Source of the DNA: CAYQUO01 sp964420835
Lineage (GTDB): Bacteria; Chloroflexota; Anaerolineae; Anaerolineales; Anaerolineaceae
Assembly (NCBI GenBank): GCA_964420835.1
Contig: CAYQUO010000011.1
Coordinates: 33,836 to 97,835 of the forward strand
Length of the DNA stretch: 64,000 nt
Direction of reading: 5' to 3'
Numbering within the stretch: the first letter of the stretch is position 1; every line of letters begins with the position of its first letter. Positions 50,789 through 59,322 of this stretch are shown here, in pieces. Under the pieces are notes generated by a model that saw nothing but the letters and a program-made list of their open reading frames with translations, searched no databases and had not been told where the DNA came from. Made by a program: the position numbers and the translations under genes.

Positions 50789-51667
50789 TTAGCCCTTGAC
50801 TGCACCAAATGAAAGACCCCGTACCAACTGCTGCTGCAGTGCAAAGATCAGAACCGCCACCGGGATGGAAGCCGTGGTCGCCAACGCACAGACCTCCCCC
50901 CACAGGGTGCCATGAGGTCGAATTAATGAGGGAATCTGGGATGCCACCGGCCTGGTTGCATCGCTGGTGAGGATCAGGCCGTAAAGGAACTCGTTCCACG
51001 AAAAGATGATCGAAAACAGCGCCACAGCCACAATGCCTGATTTCACCAGGGGCAGAACAGCATGCCAGAAGGCGCCAAATCTGGAATAGCCATCCGACAT
51101 GGCTGCCGCGTCGATCTCCTTGGGGATGTCTTCAAAGAAACTGCGCATCAGCCAGATCACAAAAGGCAGGGTAAAGGTACAGTGTGCCAGGATGGGTGCG
51201 AAATAGGTTCCCAGCAGCTGCGTCCTTGCAAAAATTACATACAAGGGCAGGGCCAACACCACAGCCGGAGCCATACGGAAGGTCAGAATCATGTAGAACC
51301 AGCTCTCCTTCCCCGGGATTGGGAACCTCGAGAAGGCGTAGGCTGTTGGCACACCGATCAAAATGCAAAGGGAAACGGCCGATACGGCAACAATGAGCGA
51401 GTTCACGATCAGCCGCCAATACCCTTTCACCAGCAGGACTTCGTTGAAATTGTTCAGGGTCGGGGTAAAAAACCAGACGATATTGGGGCTCATAATCTCT
51501 GAGCGGGTTTTAAACCCCAGGGTAAAAACCCAGATCCACGGGAAAAGGAAGAGGATCACAATCAATGCTGTCAACAGGTAGGAAATCCAGCGTAATGTCC
51601 GGCGGGATTGCCGAAGGGCTTCCTTTTGCGCTGCAGATTGAATTGCCAGCTCCTGATTATTATTCAT
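50789..51667 (-). CDS. ABC sugar/polyol transporter permease (MalG/GlpQ-like)
   Basis: A 292-residue permease with six helices of the MalG type. The EAA loop that contacts the ATPases reads IDAAAMSDGYSRFGAFWHAV followed by LPLVKSGI (about 195-222). The N-terminus has a short cytoplasmic stretch and then LLTALIVILFLFPWIWVFTL. The order of genes (two ATPases, two permeases) matches the glycerol importer GlpSTPQ of rhizobia. It starts 28 bp after the partner permease gene. The hairpin at 50696-50734 follows it. Confidence 0.88.
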   Translation of the reverse strand: MNNNQELAIQSAAQKEALRQSRRTLRWISYLLTALIVILFLFPWIWVFTLGFKTRSEIMSPNIVWFFTPTLNNFNEVLLVKGYWRLIVNSLIVAVSAVSLCILIGVPTAYAFSRFPIPGKESWFYMILTFRMAPAVVLALPLYVIFARTQLLGTYFAPILAHCTFTLPFVIWLMRSFFEDIPKEIDAAAMSDGYSRFGAFWHAVLPLVKSGIVAVALFSIIFSWNEFLYGLILTSDATRPVASQIPSLIRPHGTLWGEVCALATTASIPVAVLIFALQQQLVRGLSFGAVKG

Positions 51668-51695
51668 GGCATGCTTCTCCTTTCTATGTTCGCCT

Positions 51696-52565
51696 TTAGG
51701 CCGCCTGCCACTTTTGCAGCGCTTTGTACAGGTATTCGACCAGGATCGAGATAAACACGAAGATCACCAGGATCAGGGCCGAACCATATCCCAGATCCCA
51801 ATAGCGGAATGTGTGCCGGTAGGCGTATACCGCCACTGCTTCGGTCGCAGTGCCCGGGCCGCCACGGGTCATCACCCAGATGATGTCAAAGATCTTGAAC
51901 GCATCAATAACCCGGATCAGGATCGCCACAACCAGGTAAGGCCAGAGCAAGGGAAGGGTAACCCGGAAAAACGTTTGGATGGGGTTGGCGCCATCCACCT
52001 GGGCGGCTTCGTAGGGCTCTTTGGGTAACCCAAGCAACCCGGCAGTCAAGATCACCGCCACGAAGGGGGTCCATTGGTAGGTGTCGACCCCAATGATCGC
52101 CGGGAGTGCATATTTACTGTTCCCCAATATTGCCCCTTGAATCCACCCTGAACGATTGATCAATTGTCCAAGAACACCATAGTCCGGGTTCAGGGTTAAT
52201 ACCCCGATCAGGCCGATGACCACCGGGGTTAGCAGAGTGGGCAACAGCATGATGGGAATGATGATGCGCGCTCTTCTGACTGCACTGGCGATCACCAGGG
52301 CAATGCCAAGCCCAAGGACGGCCTGGACCAGAATTGCCGGCACCATGTAAAGGAAGGTCACCTTAAAACTATTGTAAAAATCACTGTCAAACACCAATTT
52401 GCGGTAGTTCTCAACTCCGATGTATTGTCCTGTTGAGGTGGAGGTGGTAAAGCTCAATGCCCGAAAACTATAGGTAAGGGCAGTGACGAACGGTATCAGG
52501 ATGATAGCCAGGAACAATATCGCCGAGGGAAGAATCCACCACCAGATGTATTTTTTACTGGTCAT
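51696..52565 (-). CDS. ABC sugar/polyol transporter permease (MalF/GlpP-like)
   Basis: A 289-residue permease with six helices. The EAA loop reads PYEAAQVDGANPIQTFFRVT followed by LPLLWPYLV (near 200-225). MGRGGPGTA-type VMTRGGPGTATEAVAVYAYR near 240 is characteristic of sugar permeases of the MalF class. AAGGAG lies before the ATG at 52565; the longer frame to 52664 would overlap the ATPase gene. It forms the heterodimeric channel with the following permease. Confidence 0.9.
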   Translation of the reverse strand: MTSKKYIWWWILPSAILFLAIILIPFVTALTYSFRALSFTTSTSTGQYIGVENYRKLVFDSDFYNSFKVTFLYMVPAILVQAVLGLGIALVIASAVRRARIIIPIMLLPTLLTPVVIGLIGVLTLNPDYGVLGQLINRSGWIQGAILGNSKYALPAIIGVDTYQWTPFVAVILTAGLLGLPKEPYEAAQVDGANPIQTFFRVTLPLLWPYLVVAILIRVIDAFKIFDIIWVMTRGGPGTATEAVAVYAYRHTFRYWDLGYGSALILVIFVFISILVEYLYKALQKWQAA

Positions 52566-52617
52566 CTTGTTGTCTCCTTGTTCACGGTTCTTTCGGTTCC
52601 ACGATGCAGGCTGGTCA

Positions 52618-53718
52618 CTATATTCTTCTCCCGGTGCCCTGGTTAAAGAAATGGCAATCCTCAATGGCCATTTTCAATCCCACGTGCTCACCGCGCTTTG
52701 GGCAATCCTGCGTGCTGCTTTTAATTCGTAGTTCGTGCGAATCCGATAGCATCGTTACGATGGATGTTTCTCCAAGCACCTGAATGCTTTTCACCTCAGC
52801 TTTGAACTGTGCATCCTTGTCTGCGGCTGAAACGACCTTGAGGTCCTTTGGCCGAATTCCAACAGCCAGTTTGTTCCCGCCGGCACCCTGCTGAAGTTGT
52901 CGCATTAATTCTCCTTTGATGGGCATTCTGGCAAGACCGATAACCGTTAGAACATTGTCACCCAGGTTTCCATCCAGGATGTTCATTGGCGGATCACCAA
53001 CAAAGCCGGCAACGAAGAGGTTCCCGGGTCGCTCATAGATATCTGTTGGTGTACCCAGTTGCTCGATTTTTCCATTGTTCAAAACCGCCATGTTGTCCGC
53101 AAGGGAAAGCGCCTCCAACTGGTCGGGGGTGGTGTACAAGGTGGTAATTCCCAGTTCCATCTGGATCCGCTTCAATTCCCCCCGCATGCGGTGGCGCAAC
53201 TTGGCATCCAGGTGGGCAATGGGTTCATCGAGCAGATACGCCTGCGGTTTGCGCACCAATGCCCGGCCCAGCGCCACACGCTGCCGCTGCCCGCCGGAAA
53301 GTTGCCTCGGCAGCCGTTCAAGAAGCTCCCCAATTCCCAGTAGGTTGGCAATCTCCACCACCCGGGCCTGTATCTGCTCCGATGACAATTCTCCCTTTCG
53401 TGCCGGGGCGCTTAATGGAAATGCCAAGTTCTCCCGCACAGTGCGTTGCGGGTAAAGGGCATAGGTTTCAAAGGCAATGGCAACATCGCGGTTCATTGGC
53501 AACTGGTCGGTCACATTTTTTCCGTCAAACAGGATTTCTCCCCTGTCTGACGCTTCGATCCCGCCGATCAGCTTGATGGTTGTGCTTTTACCGGCACCTG
53601 CCGGGCCAAGAAGGCAGAAAAATTTGCCATCTGGGCACTCAAAGCTCACTTCGTTTAACGCCTGGACCTGCCCGCCTTTATAGGCTTTGCAAAGATTTTG
53701 GATTGTAATTTTTGCCAT
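52618..53718 (-). CDS. ABC transporter ATPase (GlpT/MalK-like)
   Basis: A 366-residue MalK-type ATPase. Walker A GPAGAGKST is at residues 39-47, the signature LSGGQRQRVALGRA near 138-151, and Walker B AYLLDEPIAHLDAKL near 159-173. A TOBE-type regulatory region follows from about 240. It has a near-equal neighbour at 53733-54833, so the two probably make a heterodimer, as in the GlpS/GlpT glycerol transporter. Only 14 bp separate the two genes. Confidence 0.93.
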   Translation of the reverse strand: MAKITIQNLCKAYKGGQVQALNEVSFECPDGKFFCLLGPAGAGKSTTIKLIGGIEASDRGEILFDGKNVTDQLPMNRDVAIAFETYALYPQRTVRENLAFPLSAPARKGELSSEQIQARVVEIANLLGIGELLERLPRQLSGGQRQRVALGRALVRKPQAYLLDEPIAHLDAKLRHRMRGELKRIQMELGITTLYTTPDQLEALSLADNMAVLNNGKIEQLGTPTDIYERPGNLFVAGFVGDPPMNILDGNLGDNVLTVIGLARMPIKGELMRQLQQGAGGNKLAVGIRPKDLKVVSAADKDAQFKAEVKSIQVLGETSIVTMLSDSHELRIKSSTQDCPKRGEHVGLKMAIEDCHFFNQGTGRRI

Positions 53719-53732
53719 GTGTCCTCCAGGCT

Positions 53733-54833
53733 CTAATAGAACAGGTTCAGCCCCTCTTTGGGTTCAAAGAGGTGGATCGGTTCCCGAAACTGCAGGTAAA
53801 CTGTGTCATCCGGGCTCGCCTTAAAATCGGGCGAAACCTCGATGAGGAACAACTCCCCATCCCCGCCCAGTTTAACGCTCAGAAGTGTCCGCTCACCCTG
53901 GGGCTCCAGGATGTAAACTGTTGCCTTGACCGTATCGGCAGCCGGTTTTGTGGATACCTGGATACTCTCCGGACGGATGCCCAATGTCACCCCGGTTGGA
54001 CCATCATAAGATTTTAATTTTTCTGATGATTGTTGGCTCAGGGTCACATTAAACGATGGCGAAACCAGGTGCACGCTCCCGTTATGATGTTTCAGTTCGC
54101 AACTGGCGAAATTCATTGGCGGTTCTCCAATGAAACCGGCAACGAATTGTGTGCGAGGACGTTCATAGACTTCTGTGGGCGATCCAATCTGCTGTAATAC
54201 AGCCAGGTTCATCACTGCGATCCGGTCTGCCATTGTCATGGCTTCCACCTGGTCATGAGTGACGTAAATCGTCGTGGTTGCCAGCTTGTCATGCAAGTCA
54301 ACCAGCTCTTCGCGCATTCGGGCGCGAACCCGTGCCTCCAGGTGGGAAATGGGCTCATCCATCAACAATACCGAAGGCTCGCGCACGATCGCCCGGCCAA
54401 TTCCAACGCTTTGCATCTGTCCGCCGCTCAGTCCTCTGACCTTGGACGGCAGGAGGTCCGTGATCCCCAAAAAGTCGGCTGCCCAGCGCACCTTCTTGTC
54501 AATATCATCCCTGCCCGTCCCTCGAACGCGCAATGGAAAGGCGATGTTCTCATAAACGCTGAGAAATGGGTACAGGGCATAGGTTTCGAAGACCATGGCA
54601 ACATTCCGTTCGCGCGGCTCCAGGTCATTGACCAATCTGTCATCGAACCACATCTCACCGCGGGAGATTTTTTCCAACCCGGCGATCATCCGCAAGGTGG
54701 ATGACTTTCCGCAACCCGAGGGGCCCAAAAGGGCAAACAACTCGCCATCCTTGACCTCAATGTTCAGGTCCTCGACGGCAACAACATCCCCTTCGTAGAT
54801 CTTCCAAATATTTTTAAGATTCAGGACGGTCAT
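53733..54833 (-). CDS. ABC transporter ATPase (GlpS/MalK-like)
   Basis: A 366-residue MalK-type ATPase. Walker A GPSGCGKSS is at residues 37-45, the signature LSGGQMQSVGIGRA near 138 and Walker B VLLMDEPISHLEARV near 160. The H-loop is YVTHDQVEAMTMADRIAVMN. A TOBE-like C-terminal domain is present. Its D-loop reads SHLEA, where most MalK proteins have S/A-NLDA, the same type of change seen in the other ATPase (AHLDA). It starts 3 bp after the small membrane protein gene. Confidence 0.93.
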   Translation of the reverse strand: MTVLNLKNIWKIYEGDVVAVEDLNIEVKDGELFALLGPSGCGKSSTLRMIAGLEKISRGEMWFDDRLVNDLEPRERNVAMVFETYALYPFLSVYENIAFPLRVRGTGRDDIDKKVRWAADFLGITDLLPSKVRGLSGGQMQSVGIGRAIVREPSVLLMDEPISHLEARVRARMREELVDLHDKLATTTIYVTHDQVEAMTMADRIAVMNLAVLQQIGSPTEVYERPRTQFVAGFIGEPPMNFASCELKHHNGSVHLVSPSFNVTLSQQSSEKLKSYDGPTGVTLGIRPESIQVSTKPAADTVKATVYILEPQGERTLLSVKLGGDGELFLIEVSPDFKASPDDTVYLQFREPIHLFEPKEGLNLFY

Positions 54834-54836
54834 GGA

Positions 54837-55049
54837 TCAAACCTCCTGTCCGGATTCTTCGATTATCTTTTGCTTTGCCAGTTTTTCCCGGCGGCGTTTG
54901 AATGGCTGATAGAAAATGAGAAAGGCGATGACCGCCCAAACCAGCCATACGTACCAGACATTAATATATTTCTCAATAAACCGGAGCCAAATCAGCATAA
55001 GGATAAAAAGAGTTCGATAAGCCCAAGTGATCTTATCGCCGATATTCAT
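54837..55049 (-). CDS. Small DUF2160-like membrane protein (GlpU-like)
   Basis: A 70-residue protein with two closely spaced hydrophobic helices (about 8-24 and 29-48) and a strongly charged tail (FKRRREKLAKQKIIEESG). W-rich sequences WAYRTLFILMLIWLRF and NVWYVWLVWAVIAFLIFY resemble DUF2160, a small protein encoded in glycerol ABC operons. Its place between the solute-binding protein and the ATPases fits. AGGAGGAG lies before the ATG at 55049. A role as accessory membrane subunit is inferred. Confidence 0.65.
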   Translation of the reverse strand: MNIGDKITWAYRTLFILMLIWLRFIEKYINVWYVWLVWAVIAFLIFYQPFKRRREKLAKQKIIEESGQEV

Positions 55050-55068
55050 AACCTGCTCCTCCTTCCCG

Positions 55069-55095
55069 GGCGGGGAGAAGATCATTCCCCCCGCC
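55069..55095. promoter_or_regulatory. Hairpin just upstream of the DUF2160-like gene
   Basis: GGCGGGG and its complement CCCCGCC around a 13-nt loop. It ends about 10 bp before the ribosome binding site on the - strand, so it could influence translation or protect the 5' end of a processed mRNA. Confidence 0.45.
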
Positions 55096-55318
55096 ATCAG
55101 GAATTATTATCAATGAATCTTGTAAAGGTTCTCAAGGTGCTGCACGTATCCGAAGCATTCAAAATCAACGACGCAAAACCTGTGGCATCCTTCATCCGGT
55201 GGAGGGTTGGCATACAAGGATGCTGAAAGCCTTGACCTTTTGTGTTCCTGCTTCAACACGCCGGCTCGTCCCATAGTTGAATATCCACTCGTTCGATCAG
55301 GTTGATTCAAGGTCGTCT

Positions 55319-55348
55319 GCGAGCACCGGACCGGAATCCGGTGCTCGC
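55319..55348. promoter_or_regulatory. Hairpin just after the solute-binding-protein gene
   Basis: 11-bp perfect arms (GCGAGCACCGG and its complement) and an 8-nt loop, 18 bp after the stop codon on the - strand. There is no T-run in that direction. Such hairpins commonly keep the binding-protein mRNA more abundant than the rest of an ABC operon. Confidence 0.6.
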
Positions 55349-55365
55349 TTTTCACCGACAATGAA

Positions 55366-56907
55366 TTACTGGCTCGGAAGGATGGACTTCATCTCCTTCT
55401 CGAGTTCGATGAGGGCTTCCTCTGGTGTTACCTCACCGCTGACAGCACGGTTGACCCACAGGATGATGGCTTCGGTGAGCCGCTCTTCCTCGGGGAAGGT
55501 CGGCTTGGAAACAATGGTGACCGAGGTATCCCCCTTGGCGGGGTTAACGGCATCGATATAGCGCTGCGGTACACCCAGTCCGGTCGGGTCCCCAATCTGG
55601 CGCTTGCTCAGAACAGTCTCACCGTCCGTCTTCAAGTAGACGGATGTGGGTACATAGGGGATCTTCAAAACGTCAGGGTCCTTGTAGGTGGAAATCAGAG
55701 CAGACTGGCCGCCAAGTTTCATCTGGGCAATCTGGATCGGATCGCTCATCGCCCATTGGACGAACAGCCAGGCAAGTTCCGCCTTCTTGGAACTCTTGGG
55801 GATCAGGTAATCCCAACCTTCAATTTGGGTGATCTTTTCCTTTTCGATCGGCACGCCACTGTAGGCGATCTTGCCGGCAGCAGTCGATGAGCTGGGGTCT
55901 TCCACCGCGAAGGCGGCATCATCCCACTGGATGGCCATGGCCACCAGGCCGGATTGCTGATCTGCCTGTTTTTCATCCCAGGTGGAGCTTAAAAACCCGG
56001 GAGGAGCGAATTGCTTCATGTCAATGATCGCTTTAAGTGCCGCCAGGCTCTCGGGAGAGTTAACGGTAATGGGGCCGTAGGAGTCGCCACGGTTGTCCGG
56101 CAACTGGATGTCCCTTCCGCCAAAGGAGTAAGAGATGTTCAGGAAGTCATACCAGGCGGTAACATGGCGGGCGCCTCCCCAGGTGTGTCCGTACACATCA
56201 TGCTCGGCAACGCCGCCGGCCAGCGGTGCACCCTTGGGCCGAACGAAGAATTCCGCCACATCGCGGTATTCCTTCCAGGTCACCGGCGGAGATGGCAGAT
56301 CGTACCCGTATTTTTCCTTGAAGGCAGCCTGCTCATCGGGATGATCAAACCAGTCGTACCGGTACCAGAGATACATGCTGATGAAATGGAAAGGCAGGCC
56401 GTAAACCTGGTCCTTGTACGTGTTGGTTTCCCGGAACCAGATCTTGTTCAGCAGCGAACCCTCATAACTGAAGTTCGGGTTGCGCAGAGCCGGGTTGTCG
56501 TAGAATTCGTCGATCGGGCGCAGCCAGCCGTTTTCGACCAGTTTGCCGAGGGCGCGGTGAGGTTGCAGGACGATATCATACACGCCTGTCTGTCCGGCAA
56601 AGTCAAGGGTCACTTTTTCCACAGCCTCTTCATGTCCAAGGCCTTCAATGACAACCTTGGTGCCGGTGACATCCTCAAACTCACCCTTTAATTCACTCAG
56701 CGCTTCCAATGGCGGGAGGGCTTCACCGATCAGGTGCAGGGTTTCACCCTTCCAGGGTTCAGCAGCCTTGGCAAGCGACCATTCCCCGCTCGGTTGTTCC
56801 ACGGGTGCAGGTTTCTCAACCTCGGGGGTTGCCTTGGGGGCGCATGATGCGATCATGCTGGTGATCACCAGCAACGCCAATACAACAAACAACAGTTTTG
56901 ACCTCAT
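55366..56907 (-). CDS. ABC transporter solute-binding lipoprotein (GlpV-like)
   Basis: A 513-residue extracytoplasmic binding protein. The signal peptide ends in the lipobox IASC (C22). The mature part follows the family 1 sugar-binding pattern (EALPPLEALSELKGEFEDVT, YDIVLQPHRALGKLVENGWL, WKEYRDVAEFFVRPKGAPLA, KKAELAWLFVQWAMSDPIQI). Several tryptophans and tyrosines near 145-245 (MYLWYRYDWF, HTWGGARHVTAWYDF) suit a sugar or polyol pocket. The length is somewhat below GlpV (about 570). GGAGGAAAAA precedes the ATG at 56907. It should deliver the substrate to the permease pair. Confidence 0.9.
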   Translation of the reverse strand: MRSKLLFVVLALLVITSMIASCAPKATPEVEKPAPVEQPSGEWSLAKAAEPWKGETLHLIGEALPPLEALSELKGEFEDVTGTKVVIEGLGHEEAVEKVTLDFAGQTGVYDIVLQPHRALGKLVENGWLRPIDEFYDNPALRNPNFSYEGSLLNKIWFRETNTYKDQVYGLPFHFISMYLWYRYDWFDHPDEQAAFKEKYGYDLPSPPVTWKEYRDVAEFFVRPKGAPLAGGVAEHDVYGHTWGGARHVTAWYDFLNISYSFGGRDIQLPDNRGDSYGPITVNSPESLAALKAIIDMKQFAPPGFLSSTWDEKQADQQSGLVAMAIQWDDAAFAVEDPSSSTAAGKIAYSGVPIEKEKITQIEGWDYLIPKSSKKAELAWLFVQWAMSDPIQIAQMKLGGQSALISTYKDPDVLKIPYVPTSVYLKTDGETVLSKRQIGDPTGLGVPQRYIDAVNPAKGDTSVTIVSKPTFPEEERLTEAIILWVNRAVSGEVTPEEALIELEKEMKSILPSQ

Positions 56908-56988
56908 TTTTCCTCCTTATCTCCTTTCTGAACGAATCGAGTGGTTTAATGTCATCTGCGATGTTTATTATGGACGGTCCAGCTTCCG

Positions 56989-57741
56989 TTACCGTTCGCG
57001 GTAAACGGTGAATTGGAAGGCCTGGCGCAGGTGATACTCTTCGGTATATAACAGCGGGCGATCTTCTTTATCGTAGTCCACCTGTTTGATCACCAGGATC
57101 ACAGTTTCGGGATTGATGCCCAGTTTTTCGGCAACATCAGCACCGGCTTTCACAGGCAGAATGCGGGCCAGCCCATGATGAACCGGTGTCCCCTTCAATT
57201 CCAGTAATGTATAGATGGATGCTCCTTCTCGATAGTCCTCCATTTCGACCTGGATCAGGTCATCTTGATAGATATCAACCGTATATGCCAGCGGCCGTCC
57301 ATTTGCTGTGCGGACCCGCTGCACCAGGCACACGGTTGTTCCGGGATTGATTTTGAGCCGGGATGCCACATCCTTGCCCGCCTTTTGCCGCTTCAGGTCC
57401 AGGTAGGATACCCCCGGATCATATCCATTGTTTCGAATCACTTCGGTAAAACTGAAATTTTTGTTCAGATCACTGACCAACACCGGGAAGGGATAATTCA
57501 CCACGGTTGGCAGGCCATGCCGGCGTATGAGAACGGAATCCTCTTCCAGGACCCGCAACGCTTCCCTGAGGATGACGCGGCTCACACCCAGGATATTCGT
57601 CAACTCGGTCTCCGGAGGCAGGTTGGTGCCCGGCGGGTATTTGCCACTCTGGATCATTTCCTGGATGGCCATCTTTGCCCGTGTGTAGAGGGGCGGGTCT
57701 TTTTTGATTACATGGAGGGATTTGCTGTTGGTCAGTGCCAT
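56989..57741 (-). CDS. GntR-family regulator with UTRA domain
   Basis: A 250-residue HutC-type regulator. The winged helix covers residues 15-80 (PLYTRAKMAIQEMIQSGKYP, PPETELTNILGVSRVILREA, LRVLEEDSVLIRRHG). The UTRA effector domain follows (about 95-245), with VRTANGRPLAYTVDIY and KQVDYDKEDRPLLYTEEYHL. It probably represses the polyol operon directly downstream and responds to a phosphorylated sugar. The start is ATG at 57741; a TTG at 57759 is possible. A good promoter and a tandem 7-bp repeat lie in its leader. Confidence 0.88.
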   Translation of the reverse strand: MALTNSKSLHVIKKDPPLYTRAKMAIQEMIQSGKYPPGTNLPPETELTNILGVSRVILREALRVLEEDSVLIRRHGLPTVVNYPFPVLVSDLNKNFSFTEVIRNNGYDPGVSYLDLKRQKAGKDVASRLKINPGTTVCLVQRVRTANGRPLAYTVDIYQDDLIQVEMEDYREGASIYTLLELKGTPVHHGLARILPVKAGADVAEKLGINPETVILVIKQVDYDKEDRPLLYTEEYHLRQAFQFTVYRER

Positions 57742-57843
57742 CTTGACTTTCAAACCCAAGAAGTGAGATCAGTGAATCTCGGATCAGGAAGAACGAGAGG
57801 GGTCGGATCAATAGCTGGGTTGTGAAGGAGGAACGACCTCAAG

Positions 57844-57871
57844 ACGTTAGTCGTCAGTCGTTAGTCGTTAG
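57844..57871 (-). repeat. Four tandem 7-bp repeats in the gntR leader
   Basis: On the - strand: CTAACGA, CTAACGA, CTGACGA, CTAACGT. They begin about 9 bp after the -10 hexamer, right at the expected transcription start, so they lie in the first part of the mRNA. Confidence 0.75.
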
Positions 57872-57879
57872 ACATATAG

Positions 57880-57908
57880 ATATTAACAACATGACCGTCT
57901 TTTGTCAA
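57880..57908 (-). promoter_or_regulatory. Promoter of the gntR-polyol operon
   Basis: TTGACA (57908-57903), 17-nt spacer, TAATAT (57885-57880) on the - strand, about 140 bp before the regulator start. Confidence 0.65.
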
Positions 57909-58005
57909 TAGCCAGTTATTGGCCCTGGCACATCCCAACAGTCAACCCGCCATGAAGATTCCATGCACAACAACACTCCCAGCAACACCCACCGGATTGC
58001 AGGCT

Positions 58006-58014
58006 TGTTATAAT
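58006..58014 (+). promoter_or_regulatory. Extended -10 element before the first MFS gene
   Basis: TGTTATAAT, ending 15 bp before the ATG at 58030, leaving a leader of about 9 nt. Confidence 0.45.
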
Positions 58015-58029
58015 ATCCTTCCGCATCCA

Positions 58030-59322
58030 ATGACAGCCAAGGACACAGCCAGAATGGGAAACCCTCCACCCCACCCGCACCGTCGTCGTATCATCCTTGC
58101 CTTAGGAACCTGTACTGCGCTTTCACTTGCCGGTGACTTAACCCTGTATGCCGTGTTGCCTGCCTATGCCCCCTCCCGCGGGATTTCACTGGCCGCGGTC
58201 GGACTGCTCCTCAGCGTCAACCGGCTGATCCGCCTGCCGTTGAACCCGATTGTAGGTCTCCTGTATAACAACAGGCCCCGTCGGCCATTCCTGGTCCTCA
58301 GTTTTGCCCTGGGTTTCATTTCAACCCTTTTATACCTCTTTGTATCCGGGACGGGCGCCTTTGTTGCAGCCCGCATGCTTTGGGGGGCGGGCTGGTCTTT
58401 AATGATTATCGGAAGTTACATTGTCATCCTCGATATCAGCAACCCTGAAGAGCGGGGGGTGTCCAGTGGTGCGCTGCAATCCTTTTACTTTGCCGCCCTG
58501 GTCATCCACCCCTTGTTGGGGGGGGTCCTCAGCGATCAGTTTGGGTTTGAGGTTGCCCTTTGGGCATGCACGGGGATGGCGGCAGCCGGCTTCCTGCTGG
58601 CCTTGTTCGGCATCCCGGAAACTTTCGCCGGTTCACCGTCGGTTGACCCCGGGGAGGGAAAAGTTCCAGCCGGCAGCCCTACAAGGTCATTGACAGGCTG
58701 GCTGCGCCCGATCCTGACCCTGCCGAACTTTACCGTCAACTACATTAACCTGCTGACCTATTTTGCCACCGAGGGGATGTTCATGTCAACGATCACCTTG
58801 TTCCTCAAAAATGAGCTCGGCGGTGGTTTCTCGATCGGCGGGATGGTTCTTCCGGCCGCCACAGCCGGGGGCGCCGCCCTGGCATTCCGTTCGGCGCTTT
58901 CTTCAGGTGCCGCCCCGCTGGCCGGCCGCATTTCAGACCGGGCAGGCACTCGCTGGGGGGTGCTGACGCTGGGCGTCCTTTCCGGAGTGGCCGGTATAGG
59001 CCTGCTTGGCCTCGTGCCGTCCCGGGGACTGTTCATTGTTGGCATCATCCTGGCAGCGGTGTGTGCCGGTTTCACCCTGTCAGTACTCCCTCCCCTGATG
59101 AGGGAACTCAACCCGGAACAATCCGCGGGAACATTAATGGGCCTGCTTTCCACTACAGGCGATATTGGCATGGCGGTTGCCCCCCTGGCAGCCTATTCCC
59201 TTACCGGGGCTCTCTCGCTGCCAGTGGTTTACCTGATCGGTGCCGGTGCGCTTGCCACCAGCCTGCCCTTCCTCTTCCTGTCAGCCCGCCGCCGAAGGAT
59301 AACCATGGTACAGGCCTCCTGA
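58030..59322 (+). CDS. MFS transporter (first of a tandem pair)
   Basis: A 430-residue major facilitator protein with 12 helices. The loop between helices 2 and 3 reads NNRPRRPFLVLSFALGF, a variant of the MFS signature, and RISDRAGTRWGVLTLGVLSG supplies the equivalent loop between helices 8 and 9. The start is ATG at 58030; ATG 58054 is an alternative, and the upstream part of the frame is not supported. It overlaps the second MFS gene by one base (TGATG). The substrate is unknown; the pair might form a heterodimer or be two independent drug/metabolite exporters. Confidence 0.85.
   Translation: MTAKDTARMGNPPPHPHRRRIILALGTCTALSLAGDLTLYAVLPAYAPSRGISLAAVGLLLSVNRLIRLPLNPIVGLLYNNRPRRPFLVLSFALGFISTLLYLFVSGTGAFVAARMLWGAGWSLMIIGSYIVILDISNPEERGVSSGALQSFYFAALVIHPLLGGVLSDQFGFEVALWACTGMAAAGFLLALFGIPETFAGSPSVDPGEGKVPAGSPTRSLTGWLRPILTLPNFTVNYINLLTYFATEGMFMSTITLFLKNELGGGFSIGGMVLPAATAGGAALAFRSALSSGAAPLAGRISDRAGTRWGVLTLGVLSGVAGIGLLGLVPSRGLFIVGIILAAVCAGFTLSVLPPLMRELNPEQSAGTLMGLLSTTGDIGMAVAPLAAYSLTGALSLPVVYLIGAGALATSLPFLFLSARRRRITMVQAS

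Noticed and set aside
57844..57871. CRISPR or microsatellite interpretation of the 7-bp repeats
   Set aside because: The units are too short and have no spacers. The position at a promoter start suggests regulation instead.
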